NCBI GenBank assembly: GCA_049889775.1
Contig: JBMHCT010000032.1
Location: forward strand, 70,968-134,967
Direction of reading: 5' to 3'
Source of the DNA: Jejuia sp049889775
Lineage (GTDB): Bacteria; Bacteroidota; Bacteroidia; Flavobacteriales; Flavobacteriaceae
DNA length: 64,000 bases
In this document: positions 25,864 through 34,935 of the stretch, piece by piece
How the letters are laid out: each line of letters opens with the position of its first letter
How positions within the stretch are numbered: the first letter of the stretch is position 1
The notes under the pieces: generated by a model
Database searches by the model: none
What the model saw: the letters and a program-made list of their open reading frames with translations, nothing else
What the model was told of the DNA's origin: nothing
Translations under genes and position numbers: made by a program

Positions 25864-28707
25864 ATGAAAACTAAACTACTACTAATAGCAATTTGTTTTG
25901 CTATTTTTTCTTCAAGTCACGTATTTGGGCAAGCCTTAGGTTATGACAATAACCGTATTGCCGTAAGCGCAGATGGAAATAATGAACCAGATAATCACCC
26001 CGAGGCGCAATGGCCTAAAGCAGATCCAGACGATTGGGCTGGTACGCCCGCTGCACTAGCAATGTTGGCCAAAGCTGGTCTACAGGATAATTTGGTGCAC
26101 TATTCGTACAATAATTTTATCGAGGCACCTGCTCATACATCTTCTATTAATTATATGGCAGATGGCGTAAATGGAGCTATACAACGATGGGATTTCGAAC
26201 CTACCGTATTTTTTGATGTACCTACAGATCCCAGCGCCGCTATTACACACTTAGCCGATGAGATTAAAAAATCCACTGCCAATGATCCGCTTTATTTTAT
26301 TCATATGGGGCCTTCGGAGTTTTTTTATAGAGCCGTTCAAGAAGTAGTGAATGATGGCAATTTAGATCCCTTATCTCATGTACAAGTCATTTCACATAGT
26401 GGTTATAACGATAACCATTTACGTAGAAATGCGCATCACACTATGGCAGAAACAATTACTTTAAGTGGTAATCGTATCAATTATAAAAAAATAGAAGATC
26501 AAAACGCGTGCGATAACCCAACTGTAAAATGGTGTGCAGGATCAGATTTTTCACCTTTTTACTGGATGAGAGATCATCCTAGAGAAGATATTCAATGGTT
26601 ATACTCTCGTCAAATACTACATCCAGGTAATAAAGCTGATATGTCTGATGCTGGAATGGTATGGTATTTATTATTTAATGATGAATTAGGAAACCTAAAT
26701 AAATTTGAAAATTTTGTCGGTGAAGGAATCGCACCAGAGGAAATTACTACACCTTGTCAAGATTTTAGCTTTAATGGTGTGCAGGATTTTGAAATGTCAC
26801 AAATAGATCCTTATGTTATTAGTTATAAAGATACAAGTAGAAACGCAATTGCAGTTGATGCAACGCAATATAAAGATCAATTTGGAGCCACTCAAAAAGT
26901 ATTTGACGGACCAACAGGTAACTACAACATTACCTTGACTACTTTAACCGAAGAAGACGGTGAGAGTACTTATCGTTTGCGAATTGATGGCACATTGGTG
27001 GGATCCTTTCAAAATCCAGTTGCGGTAACAGATATGGCGCCACATACACACACTTTTGAAAATGTAGCCATTAAAAAGGGAGATATTTTTCAAATTGAAT
27101 CAAATACACATTCTAACGAAACTATTCCTGAAGGTAATGGTTTCGCATGGGCAAGAGGACGATGGAGATCTATAGATTTTCAGTGTTTACAGGTAACTGC
27201 TAACGACCCTGGTGACGGAAATGAGGATTGCGAACCAGAGGAAGTAGATGGTTTATTAGTCTTTGAAGCAGAACGTTTCAATTTACAAGGTGCTTGGAAA
27301 ATAGGTAACGATGCTACTAAAGCTTCGGGTGGGAAGTATATTTATTTTGATGGTGCAAACTCCTATCAAAATGTAAACTCCGCTCATAATATCTCCTATA
27401 CTTTCAAAATAAATAATCCAGGTACTTATACATTTAAATGGAGTATGAGACAACCACCAGAGGAACAAGGAACCGATTTAGGTAATGATGCCTGGTTTTA
27501 TTTTTCTAATGATATAGGTCGTGGTAATAATGGTTTGGTATTAACAAAATTCTATAAATTTTTTGGGCGTAGTGGTTCAGATTTTACCCTTATTGGTGCT
27601 GCGGAAATTAATCATGATTCTCACGGTGTAAGTGTTGTTTTTCCATCGGCTGGACAATATACTCTTAATTTAAGTGGGCGTTCTCACGGTTTTCAATTAG
27701 ATAGAATTGTACTTTTCAAGGACAGGTCTCTAGAAAATGTACCTGCGGAAATTGCGCTCATTACTGAGACGAATACTTGCGAAGTGGATGACGACAATCC
27801 AACAGGCGAGGAGATTGCTTTGGTAGACCCGATGACGACGTTGGGTGATAGCGAAATGAGTATTCCGCTTACAGTGAGCTATGAGACTGTTGAAACCAGA
27901 AATATTCAAGTAGATATTACAGAAACTAACGGTACAGTAATTAAAAGTGCCACAGTTGAAGTAGAGGCAGGAACAGGACAAACTGATATTACCGTAGATT
28001 TAGATGCGCCTCTGGTTTGGGATCGTTCTTATTTAATAGTTGCTTCAATTAAATCTATTGCAGATGATAGTACTATTAGAGAAGGACTTGGTAGCTTTTC
28101 CGTGGTGGCAGACAAGGCTTTAACCACTATTGAGATAATTGATTATCCAGAAGTAGTATATCAAACTTCAAACGTGATTCGGGTGAGGTATACAGCACCA
28201 TTAAACCGTGATGTTCTTGTTCAATGGCGAAAAGGAACCACTACAGTTAAAACTGTACGGGTAAATAATCTACCTGCTGGAACACATGAAAGAGACATTA
28301 ACATAAATTTAAATTCGATGCCAAATGATGGATCTAACTATTCTTGGCGCGCTCTTATTAGAGTTAGGGCCACATCATTTGTAGGTAATATTGAAATTGT
28401 AGAAACCCCTAAAGTTACGGTAGATGCCAATTTTTTGTCTGTAGAAGATTTCGAAAACAATGATGGAAAAATTTCAGCCTATCCAAACCCGTTTAAGGAT
28501 GATATAAAAATAGATTTACCTCAAAGTCATTCGTTTAAAACTTTGGATATTATTGATCTTAGTGGTAGAGTCATTTATTCAACAAATGTTGAAGGGTTAA
28601 CAGATTATATTATTAAAAACACCGATACAATTGTTAAAACGGGTGTTTATGTTTTAAAGGTTCATGGTTCTGGTAATTCCAGTACAATGAAGTTGGTGAA
28701 AAAATAA
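25864..28707 (+). CDS. Large multidomain T9SS-secreted protein, probable carbohydrate-active or nucleoside-hydrolase-like
   Basis: A 947-residue protein with a signal peptide ending VFGQ (about 23). An N-terminal catalytic-looking domain (about 27-290) has RIAVSADGNN, DPDDWAGTPAALAMLAKAGLQD and YFIHMGPSEFFYRAV. Its D-rich start and alpha/beta pattern recall nucleoside-hydrolase-fold proteins, but I cannot name the family. It is followed by two carbohydrate-binding-like beta modules (about 300-445 and 465-615), two Ig/Fn3-like modules (about 640-850) and a C-terminal type IX sorting domain (AYPNPFKDDIKIDLP to MKLVKK). The architecture implies surface or extracellular action on polymers. A strong terminator follows. 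Confidence 0.75.
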   Translation: MKTKLLLIAICFAIFSSSHVFGQALGYDNNRIAVSADGNNEPDNHPEAQWPKADPDDWAGTPAALAMLAKAGLQDNLVHYSYNNFIEAPAHTSSINYMADGVNGAIQRWDFEPTVFFDVPTDPSAAITHLADEIKKSTANDPLYFIHMGPSEFFYRAVQEVVNDGNLDPLSHVQVISHSGYNDNHLRRNAHHTMAETITLSGNRINYKKIEDQNACDNPTVKWCAGSDFSPFYWMRDHPREDIQWLYSRQILHPGNKADMSDAGMVWYLLFNDELGNLNKFENFVGEGIAPEEITTPCQDFSFNGVQDFEMSQIDPYVISYKDTSRNAIAVDATQYKDQFGATQKVFDGPTGNYNITLTTLTEEDGESTYRLRIDGTLVGSFQNPVAVTDMAPHTHTFENVAIKKGDIFQIESNTHSNETIPEGNGFAWARGRWRSIDFQCLQVTANDPGDGNEDCEPEEVDGLLVFEAERFNLQGAWKIGNDATKASGGKYIYFDGANSYQNVNSAHNISYTFKINNPGTYTFKWSMRQPPEEQGTDLGNDAWFYFSNDIGRGNNGLVLTKFYKFFGRSGSDFTLIGAAEINHDSHGVSVVFPSAGQYTLNLSGRSHGFQLDRIVLFKDRSLENVPAEIALITETNTCEVDDDNPTGEEIALVDPMTTLGDSEMSIPLTVSYETVETRNIQVDITETNGTVIKSATVEVEAGTGQTDITVDLDAPLVWDRSYLIVASIKSIADDSTIREGLGSFSVVADKALTTIEIIDYPEVVYQTSNVIRVRYTAPLNRDVLVQWRKGTTTVKTVRVNNLPAGTHERDININLNSMPNDGSNYSWRALIRVRATSFVGNIEIVETPKVTVDANFLSVEDFENNDGKISAYPNPFKDDIKIDLPQSHSFKTLDIIDLSGRVIYSTNVEGLTDYIIKNTDTIVKTGVYVLKVHGSGNSSTMKLVKK

Positions 28708-28750
28708 CTCGAAATAATTTCGAGAAACTTTTTTACTAATATATTAGTTA

Positions 28751-28787
28751 AACCTCAAGAGTTAGGGTGCTCTTGAGGTTTTTTTTT
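28751..28787 (+). terminator. Rho-independent terminator of the T9SS cargo gene
   Basis: AACCTCAAGAG pairs with CTCTTGAGGTT (11 bp) around an 8-base loop and is followed by T residues. It lies about 45 bases after the stop codon. Confidence 0.88.
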
Positions 28788-28930
28788 GAATTTTTTTTGA
28801 ATATGAACTTTAAGATACCCATTCCAATTTGTGAAGTCATTTTTTAAGCTATCCAGATTTTACTCTTTTTAAGAAAGAAGAAAACCTTATCTTGTTTTGC
28901 TATTAATTAATAGATCGAAAATACCAGCCT

Positions 28931-29386
28931 ATGAAATTAACACCCAGCAAGCTAAATACCTTCAGTCTGTTTAAATTACCCTCTGCATATTTATGCGGGG
29001 TGCGCGTTAAATATTTGGACGACCAAAAGTGTATAATAAAAGTAAAGCACAAATGGATTAATCAAAACCCATTTAAATCCATGTTTTGGGCAGTACAAGG
29101 TATGGCGGCAGAGTTATCTACTGGTGCTTTAATGATAGGTAAAATACAAGAATCGGGTAAAAAAGTATCTATGTTGGTGACTACCAATAATGCCACATTC
29201 ACCAAAAAAGCAACAGGTAGAATTACCTTTACATGTAATGATGGTCATTTAATTGATGAAGCCCTAAACAAAGCAATTGAAACTGGTGAGGGGCAAACCA
29301 TTTGGATGACATCTGTTGGTGTTAATGAAGAAGGCGTAGAGGTATCCACTTTCAATTTTGAGTGGAGTATAAAGGTGAAAAAGTAA
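28931..29386 (+). CDS. DUF4442 hotdog-fold (thioesterase-like) protein
   Basis: A 151-residue protein. The pattern NPFKSMFWAVQGMAAELSTGALMIG is the central hotdog helix of DUF4442/YiiD-C type proteins. GRITFTCNDG and a closing beta-sheet follow. Such proteins are related to acyl-CoA thioesterases, but the catalytic activity of this branch is unproven. The stop is followed at once by a degenerate CAGT-type repeat tract. Confidence 0.75.
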   Translation: MKLTPSKLNTFSLFKLPSAYLCGVRVKYLDDQKCIIKVKHKWINQNPFKSMFWAVQGMAAELSTGALMIGKIQESGKKVSMLVTTNNATFTKKATGRITFTCNDGHLIDEALNKAIETGEGQTIWMTSVGVNEEGVEVSTFNFEWSIKVKK

Positions 29387-29387
29387 A

Positions 29388-29413
29388 CAGTGTTCAGTCG
29401 CGGTATACAGTTG
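29388..29413. repeat. Degenerate CAGT/ACTG repeat tract
   Basis: Directly after the DUF4442 stop codon lies CAGTGTTCAGTCGCGGTATACAG, built from CAGT-N3-4 units. Related tracts flank the DUF58 gene (32430-32460 and 33816-33853). Confidence 0.5.
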
Positions 29414-29520
29414 GGTTATTTTTCTTTGTGACTTTATGCCTTTACGAGAAAATATATTTAAGTTGTAACAAAACCCTAAACAAATCAACAAATAAACGAA
29501 TCAACAAAAACAATTAAAAA

Positions 29521-30321
29521 ATGACAGCACACGAAATAGATTATCGCATTTACGGCGAAGAAATGCAATATGTAGAAATAGAATTAGATCCTAATGAAGC
29601 TGTAATTGCCGAATCTGGTAGTTTTATGATGATGGACGATGGTATAAAAATGGAAACCATTTTTGGAGATGGCTCTCAAAAAGACCAAGGGTTTTTGGGG
29701 AAGATATTGGGTGCAGGAAAACGCATACTCACAGGAGAAAGCTTATTTATGACGGCTTTCTATAATACTCTGGTTGGCAAACGTAACGTATCATTTGCCT
29801 CCCCGTACCCAGGAAAGATTATCCCGATAGACTTAACTGAGTTTGGAGGTAAGTTCATTTGTCAAAAGGATGCGTTTTTATGTGCCGCAAAAGGTGTAAG
29901 CGTGGGTATTGAGTTTTCTAAAAAATTAGGTCGTGGACTATTCGGAGGGGAAGGTTTCATTATGCAAAAATTAGAAGGTGATGGTATGGCGTTTGTTCAT
30001 GCAGGAGGTACCATGGCTAAAAAAGAACTGGCAGCTGGAGAAACTTTAAGAGTGGATACTGGTTGTATCATCGGCTTTGATCAAACTGTAGATTATGATA
30101 TTGAGTTTGTGGGCGGTATAAAAAATACAGTTTTCGGTGGCGAAGGTCTGTTTTTTGCTAAATTAGAAGGTCCTGGGACTGTTTTTGTTCAATCTTTACC
30201 ATTTAGTCGTTTAGCTGGTAGAGTTTTGGCTTCAGCGCCAAGAGCGGGAGGTAAAAGTAAAGGTGAAGGCAGTGTTTTAGGGGGATTAGGAGATTTGTTG
30301 GATGGCGATAACCGTTTTTAA
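29521..30321 (+). CDS. TIGR00266/AIM24 family protein
   Basis: A 266-residue cytosolic beta-sandwich protein. YVEIELDPNEAVIAESGSFMMMDDGI, GFLGKILGAGKRILTGESLFMTAFYN and GLFFAKLEGPGTVFVQSLPFSRLAGRV are diagnostic of the TIGR00266 (AIM24) family. The bacterial role is unknown; the mitochondrial homologue affects membrane architecture. The C-terminal ~25 residues are Gly-rich and end GGLGDLLDGDNRF. No operon partner is obvious; the next gene starts 128 bases later. Confidence 0.88.
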   Translation: MTAHEIDYRIYGEEMQYVEIELDPNEAVIAESGSFMMMDDGIKMETIFGDGSQKDQGFLGKILGAGKRILTGESLFMTAFYNTLVGKRNVSFASPYPGKIIPIDLTEFGGKFICQKDAFLCAAKGVSVGIEFSKKLGRGLFGGEGFIMQKLEGDGMAFVHAGGTMAKKELAAGETLRVDTGCIIGFDQTVDYDIEFVGGIKNTVFGGEGLFFAKLEGPGTVFVQSLPFSRLAGRVLASAPRAGGKSKGEGSVLGGLGDLLDGDNRF

Positions 30322-30449
30322 CATTGTTAAAATCGTTTTAAAATCGCAAAAAAATGTAATTTTTGCGTAAATTTGAACGTTAAAATGTTAAACAAAACGC
30401 CTATAACCAAATTTACTATAATCAATAAACCTAAATTCGTAACATTAAA

Positions 30450-30647
30450 ATGGCAAGAGCAATGCTAGAGTACACAAAAACCGTACTGGAAAAGGTGAGT
30501 TTTGACGCCACATTGTTTTGCAAAGAAGTACAAAAGGCAGTGCAGCGTTTACTACCTTACGAGATTGAAGAACTTAAAATTTATATTCTATCTCTGGTTC
30601 AGCAAAACCCAGAATTAAATCAATGTTTAATTTATTTAAAAGCATAA
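30450..30647 (+). CDS. Small conserved-looking protein of unknown function
   Basis: A 65-residue, mostly helical protein (starts MARAMLEYTKTVLEKVSFD, ends LNQCLIYLKA). It has no signal peptide or membrane span, and no family is recognised. A real gene is supported by an intergenic position, normal codon use and a strong terminator starting 3 bases after its stop. Confidence 0.7.
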   Translation: MARAMLEYTKTVLEKVSFDATLFCKEVQKAVQRLLPYEIEELKIYILSLVQQNPELNQCLIYLKA

Positions 30648-30650
30648 AAG

Positions 30651-30674
30651 AAGCGACCAACAGGTCGCTTTTTT
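30651..30674 (+). terminator. Rho-independent terminator
   Basis: AAGCGACC pairs with GGTCGCTT around the 4-base loop AACA and is followed by six T residues in all. It lies between the 65-residue gene and the convergent oxyR and may serve the plus strand. Confidence 0.88.
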
Positions 30675-30693
30675 AGTCTCTATAGTTGCTATT

Positions 30694-31635
30694 TTATTTA
30701 TTGGGTAAAGGGCTTATAATTTTAACATCCTGAAATTTTATTGCACCCCTAATAATTCCTGAAATTACGCTCTGCATCGCCTCAATGATTTGCATTTTTA
30801 ATTCACTTTTATGATAGATTAAGCTTACTTCTCTGGCAGGAGAAGGTTCTTCAAAATAATGTAAGTTTCTCTTGTCTTTATCGTTTAAATCCAAGGTATG
30901 TAAATAGGGCAGAAGTGTCATTCCCAACCCTTCGTTAGAAAGTTTTACTAAGGTTTCAATGCTACCACTTTCTAACTGAAACTTATCATCTTCAAGATTC
31001 TTAAAGGCTTTACAAAGATTAATAACACCGTCTCTAAAACAATGTCCGTCTTCTAGAAGTAGCATATCTTCAATAACCAAATCTTCAGTTTTTATTTTGT
31101 CTTGTGTGTGTAGTTTATGTCCGGGTGGTATAAATGCCACAAAAGGCTCAAAATACAATACGCGCTCTTTAATATTTTCACTTTGCAAGGGCGTTGCAGC
31201 TATTGCAGCATCTAAATGCCCTTCATTAATACGGTGAATTATTTCTTCAGTGGTTAATTCCTCTATCTTAAGCTTGATTTTTGGATACTTCTTAATGAAG
31301 GTATTCAAAAACATAGGAAGTAATGTGGGCATTATGGTGGGAATAATTCCTAATTTAAACTCTCCTCCAATGAATCCTTTTTGTTGATCTACAATATCCT
31401 GAATGCGATAGGATTCATTAACTATGTTTTTAGCTTGGGTAACAATTTTTCTGCCTACATCGGTTAATTCAATCGGCTTTTTGCTGCGATCAAAAATTAG
31501 TATGTCAAGTTCGTCTTCCAATTTTTGAATTTGCATGCTTAAAGTAGGTTGAGTAACAAAGCATTTTTCCGCAGCTTTAGTAAAATTTTGATGTTCGGCA
31601 ACGGCCAAAACATAGTATAATTGGGTGATTGTCAT
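30694..31635 (-). CDS. oxyR: Hydrogen peroxide sensor, LysR family transcriptional activator OxyR
   Basis: A 313-residue LysR-type regulator. The N-terminal winged helix is typical (FTKAAEKCFVTQPTLSMQIQKLE). The co-inducer domain holds LLLLEDGHCFRDGVINLC, where C199 and C208 fall at the same residue numbers as the peroxide-reactive pair of Escherichia coli OxyR. This makes disulfide-based H2O2 sensing likely. Targets such as catalase or Dps are not in this window; trxB is 22 kb away. Downstream gene neighbours do not suggest a regulon. Confidence 0.92.
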   Translation of the reverse strand: MTITQLYYVLAVAEHQNFTKAAEKCFVTQPTLSMQIQKLEDELDILIFDRSKKPIELTDVGRKIVTQAKNIVNESYRIQDIVDQQKGFIGGEFKLGIIPTIMPTLLPMFLNTFIKKYPKIKLKIEELTTEEIIHRINEGHLDAAIAATPLQSENIKERVLYFEPFVAFIPPGHKLHTQDKIKTEDLVIEDMLLLEDGHCFRDGVINLCKAFKNLEDDKFQLESGSIETLVKLSNEGLGMTLLPYLHTLDLNDKDKRNLHYFEEPSPAREVSLIYHKSELKMQIIEAMQSVISGIIRGAIKFQDVKIISPLPNK

Positions 31636-31776
31636 TTAAATAAGTTTAGGCTATAAAAATATAAAAACTATCAATTCTATTTATTGAAATGATGTATAAT
31701 TATTATTTATTTTTGTTCTAAACAAGAAAGCATTGATAGTGTGCTTAACACTATAAAAATGGTTTAGTTTGTTTAA

Positions 31777-31794
31777 GTTTAGTTTAGTTTAGTT
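31777..31794. repeat. Short GTTTA tandem repeat
   Basis: Three and a half copies of GTTTA in the spacer between oxyR and the DUF2141 gene. It may be a slippage-prone tract without further function. Confidence 0.5.
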
Positions 31795-31800
31795 AAAAGA

Positions 31801-31828
31801 AAAAGACGACCAATTTTGGTCGTCTTTT
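31801..31828 (-). terminator. Bidirectional terminator after the DUF2141 gene
   Basis: AAAAGACGACC pairs with GGTCGTCTTTT (11 bp) around a 6-base loop. An A run on one side and a T run on the other allow function on either strand. It lies 25 bases after the stop of the minus-strand gene at 31853. Confidence 0.82.
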
Positions 31829-31852
31829 GTTATATGGTGGTTTATTATTGTG

Positions 31853-32272
31853 TTAAAACTTAATATTCATTTCTAGATCTTCTTTAGCCATATCAAATTT
31901 TGCCTCTGCAAACTGTGGAGGACCAAAACTCATAGAATTATTAGACATTCCATAATCTTCCTTTGGCATGCCGTTAGCTTCAAAATCCATGGCGTTATTA
32001 TCATTTTCGTCATGTAAGGCCATAATTGCGTAAGTTCCTGGTGTAACATTTTTAAAAGTAGCAGTTATTTTGCCGTCTATAATTTTGGTTTTAGCATTTT
32101 GTATGCCTGCGCCTTTCATAAATGTACTTTCCGTATGAAGCGATAGTAAAACATGCCCATTGTTGTTAGTGATGTTTTCAATAGTAACGGTAATAGTTTT
32201 TCCTTCGTCTTGTGCGTTGCTGAAATTGATACTTAAGAATAATGTGATAATTAAAGTTGATAGTCTTTTCAT
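31853..32272 (-). CDS. DUF2141 secreted protein (copy 1)
   Basis: A 139-residue protein with signal peptide to about residue 20 (NFSNAQ). It has the DUF2141 layout: ITVTIENITNNNGHVLLSLH, GTYAIMALHDENDNNAMDFEANGMPKEDYGMSNN and FGPPQFAEAKFDM. It is a predicted periplasmic or outer-surface Ig-like beta-sandwich. A paralogue with the same G-x-P-K-E-D-Y-G motif lies at 53595. Function unknown. Confidence 0.88.
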   Translation of the reverse strand: MKRLSTLIITLFLSINFSNAQDEGKTITVTIENITNNNGHVLLSLHTESTFMKGAGIQNAKTKIIDGKITATFKNVTPGTYAIMALHDENDNNAMDFEANGMPKEDYGMSNNSMSFGPPQFAEAKFDMAKEDLEMNIKF

Positions 32273-32429
32273 GATGTATAATTTTAAGAGTTGTTTTAAT
32301 TGAACACTTCAAAGATGCAGCAGAAAGAACGCTTATCGTAATTTAAACTACCGAATTGTACTTTTTGGATGATGAATTGTGGATTTTAGAGATACGAGAT
32401 AGAAGACTTGGGTTTAAATTTTAAGTCTA

Positions 32430-32460
32430 CTGAAAACTGCGACTGTGACTGAAAACTGAC
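32430..32460. repeat. Degenerate ACTG repeat tract downstream of DUF58 gene
   Basis: CTGAAAACTGCGACTGTGAC followed by TGAAAACTGAC: repeated ACTG separated by 2-4 bases, ending on the stop codon of the DUF58 gene. A similar tract precedes that gene at 33816-33853. Confidence 0.6.
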
Positions 32461-33791
32461 TACAGCAATCCTCTAGATTTGATTTCTAGATATTTATTAA
32501 TAGTATCTATGGTTAAGTTTTCTGGTGTAGTTAGAATGGAATAAATGCCAAACTTTTTAAGTTCGCTTACGATTAAGCGCTTTTCAAAATCGAATTTTTC
32601 TGCGATTACCTTATCATAAACTTCTTGTACAGTTTCTGCTTTTGAGTTGACTAGCTTATCAATTTCAGTATTTTTAAAGAAGATAACTACAAGTAAATGA
32701 TGTTTTGCAATGGCTTTTAAATAAGGCAATTGTCTATTTAAAGCATCTAATGTACCAAAATTGGTGTACATCAATAGCAGACTACGATGAGTGATATGGC
32801 GTTTAATGTTCGCATAAAGTCTACCAAAATCACTTTCAAAATAATCCGTTTTTACATTATAAAGCGCTTCTAAAATCAATTGCATTTGTCCGCTACGACG
32901 TTCTGCAACAACCATGTTTTTTATTTTTTTTGAAAACGAAAACATACCTGCTTTATCATGTTTTTTTAAGACTATATTGCTGATAACTAGGGTGGAATTG
33001 ATGGCGTAATCTAAAAGACTTAAACCATCAAAAGGCATTTTCATTATACGACCTTTATCAATAATGGAATACACTGGTTGAGACTTTTCATCTTGAAATT
33101 GATTCACCATCAGCTGGTTTTTCTTTGCGGTCGCTTTCCAGTTTATGGTGCGTAAATCATCGCCTAAAACATAATCTTTTATTTGTTCAAACTCCATAGT
33201 ATGCCCAAGTCTACATACTTTTTTAAGTCCGTAATCAGTAGCATTTTTGTTTATGTTTAGCAGCTCAAACTTTTTTAGTTGTTTAAAGCTAGGGTAGGTG
33301 GGTACCATAACACCTTCTTCTAAAGTAAAGCGTTTTGCAACAAGATTTAATGCAGAAGCTGCATAAATATTTAAATACCCAAAGTGGTATTCTCCGCGTT
33401 CTTTGGGAGTTATGTTATAGGTGATTATTTTTTCTTTTCTGGGGTTGATTTTATCAATAAGTTTAAAATCACGGACCTGAAATTGCTCTGGGATTTCATC
33501 AATAATCTCTAAATGAATTGTAAATGGGTAGTTGTTTCTTATGTTGAGTGTAATGGTGTTAGAATCACCGTTGGAAAATTTATCAGGAACAATTCTAGTA
33601 GCCTCGATTTTTTGCTTTCCAATAAATACAAAAAGGATGTCCAATAAAAATAACCCAAGCAACACCAAAATACTCAACTGTGCAATATTAAAAAGCACAG
33701 GGATAAAGTAGCTTACTGCAAATAGAACCACAATGCCAATACCTGCATAAAAAAAACGGGGTTGTATGTAAAAGGGTTTGAAGAGTTTCAA
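32460..33791 (-). CDS. DUF58 domain protein
   Basis: A 443-residue protein with two N-terminal membrane spans (about 15-55), a beta-rich middle and the DUF58 signature GDDLRTINWKATAKKNQLMV (about 210-229). The C-terminal half has a vWA-like layout. DUF58 proteins pair with MoxR AAA+ ATPases, as here, and the unit is thought to act in envelope stress or assembly. It is the last gene of the MoxR cluster, separated from moxR by 65 bases containing short repeats. Confidence 0.88.
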   Translation of the reverse strand: MKLFKPFYIQPRFFYAGIGIVVLFAVSYFIPVLFNIAQLSILVLLGLFLLDILFVFIGKQKIEATRIVPDKFSNGDSNTITLNIRNNYPFTIHLEIIDEIPEQFQVRDFKLIDKINPRKEKIITYNITPKERGEYHFGYLNIYAASALNLVAKRFTLEEGVMVPTYPSFKQLKKFELLNINKNATDYGLKKVCRLGHTMEFEQIKDYVLGDDLRTINWKATAKKNQLMVNQFQDEKSQPVYSIIDKGRIMKMPFDGLSLLDYAINSTLVISNIVLKKHDKAGMFSFSKKIKNMVVAERRSGQMQLILEALYNVKTDYFESDFGRLYANIKRHITHRSLLLMYTNFGTLDALNRQLPYLKAIAKHHLLVVIFFKNTEIDKLVNSKAETVQEVYDKVIAEKFDFEKRLIVSELKKFGIYSILTTPENLTIDTINKYLEIKSRGLL

Positions 33792-33794
33792 TAA

Positions 33795-33853
33795 ATTGGT
33801 TATTGGTTATTGGTTATGAGTGGATACTGCTCACTGCCACTGGTAACTGCGAC
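33795..33853. repeat. ATTGGTT tandem repeat and ACTG tract between MoxR and DUF58 genes
   Basis: Three exact copies of ATTGGTT (33795-33815, period 7) are followed by a degenerate tract with repeated ACTG/CACTG (33816-33853). The spacer sits within an otherwise tight operon. Confidence 0.65.
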
Positions 33854-33856
33854 TTT

Positions 33857-34933
33857 CTACCTTGGTATTTCAACCGTTTCAATAATCTGTTTAATAATCT
33901 GCTTACTTGTTACACCTTCCATTTCACGTTCTGGAGTCACGATGACACGGTGATGCAAAACGGGAACCACAGCACGTTTAATATCTTCGGGAGTCACGAA
34001 ATCACGTCCCGCCATAGCTGCAAACGCTTTACTGGCTTTTAATACTGAAATTGAAGCTCTAGGTGAAGCACCTAAATACAAAAAGCGATTACTTCTGGTA
34101 GCTACAATCAATTCTGCGATGTATTTTAAAAGATGCTTTTCAACAATAATTTGACTTACCAAACTTTGATAATTGGCAATTTGTTTCGCTGTTAAAAAGG
34201 AAGTGATTTGTTCTGTTTTAGTATTTTCTTTTAGCTCATGTTCACGAGATAAAATTTCAATTTCTTCTTCTAAATTTGGATAGTCCACATCAATTTTAAA
34301 TAAAAATCTATCCAGTTGCGCTTCGGGTAAACGATACGTGCCTTCTTGTTCTACTGGATTTTGAGTAGCCAAAACCATAAAAGGAATATCCAATTGATAT
34401 TTATGTCCGTCAATAGTAATTTGTTGTTCTTCCATCACCTCAAACAACGCTGCCTGAGTTTTTGCCGGTGCTCTGTTGATTTCATCAATCAACACCATAT
34501 TTGAAAAAATAGGGCCTTTTTTAAATTCAAACTCAGAATCCTTTAGATTAAAAACTGAGGTTCCTAAAATATCACTAGGCATTAAATCTGGTGTAAATTG
34601 AATTCGACTAAAATCCACGCTTAACGATTTTGCCAAAAGTTTTGCGGTAACCGTTTTAGCAACCCCTGGAACACCTTCAATTAAAGAATGTCCTTTTGCT
34701 AATAGCGAAGCAATCAGCATATCTACCATATCTTTTTGCCCCACAATAACTTTACCCACTTCAGCCTTAATTTTGTCAACACTTTGTTGTAATTCCGATA
34801 GGTCTAAACGATTCTTAAATTCCAAATCTTTCGATTCGTCCTTTAATGCACTATCATCAATAGATGATACCACATCTTGCTCTGGCTTTGGTAAGTATTC
34901 CTCGTACTTTTCTTGTTCCTTGTTCTCGTCCAT
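33857..34933 (-). CDS. MoxR family AAA+ ATPase
   Basis: A 358-residue ATPase. Walker A GVPGVAKT is at 87-94, Walker B VLIDEINRAP at 147-156, sensor 1 in ATQNPVEQEGTYRLPEAQLDRF at 189-210, and ASPRASISVLKASKAFA near 300 is the MoxR sensor-2 region. MoxR ATPases act as chaperones for vWA/DUF58 partners, encoded next door. About 45 acidic residues precede the domain. It lies 2 bases after the DUF4350 gene, in the same operon. Confidence 0.93.
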   Translation of the reverse strand: MDENKEQEKYEEYLPKPEQDVVSSIDDSALKDESKDLEFKNRLDLSELQQSVDKIKAEVGKVIVGQKDMVDMLIASLLAKGHSLIEGVPGVAKTVTAKLLAKSLSVDFSRIQFTPDLMPSDILGTSVFNLKDSEFEFKKGPIFSNMVLIDEINRAPAKTQAALFEVMEEQQITIDGHKYQLDIPFMVLATQNPVEQEGTYRLPEAQLDRFLFKIDVDYPNLEEEIEILSREHELKENTKTEQITSFLTAKQIANYQSLVSQIIVEKHLLKYIAELIVATRSNRFLYLGASPRASISVLKASKAFAAMAGRDFVTPEDIKRAVVPVLHHRVIVTPEREMEGVTSKQIIKQIIETVEIPR

Positions 34934-34935
34934 AA

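Noticed and set aside
31777..31828. GTTTA repeats plus hairpin as a CRISPR-like or attenuator array
   Set aside because: The repeat is only 5 bases long without spacers, and the adjacent hairpin with A and T runs is an ordinary bidirectional terminator.
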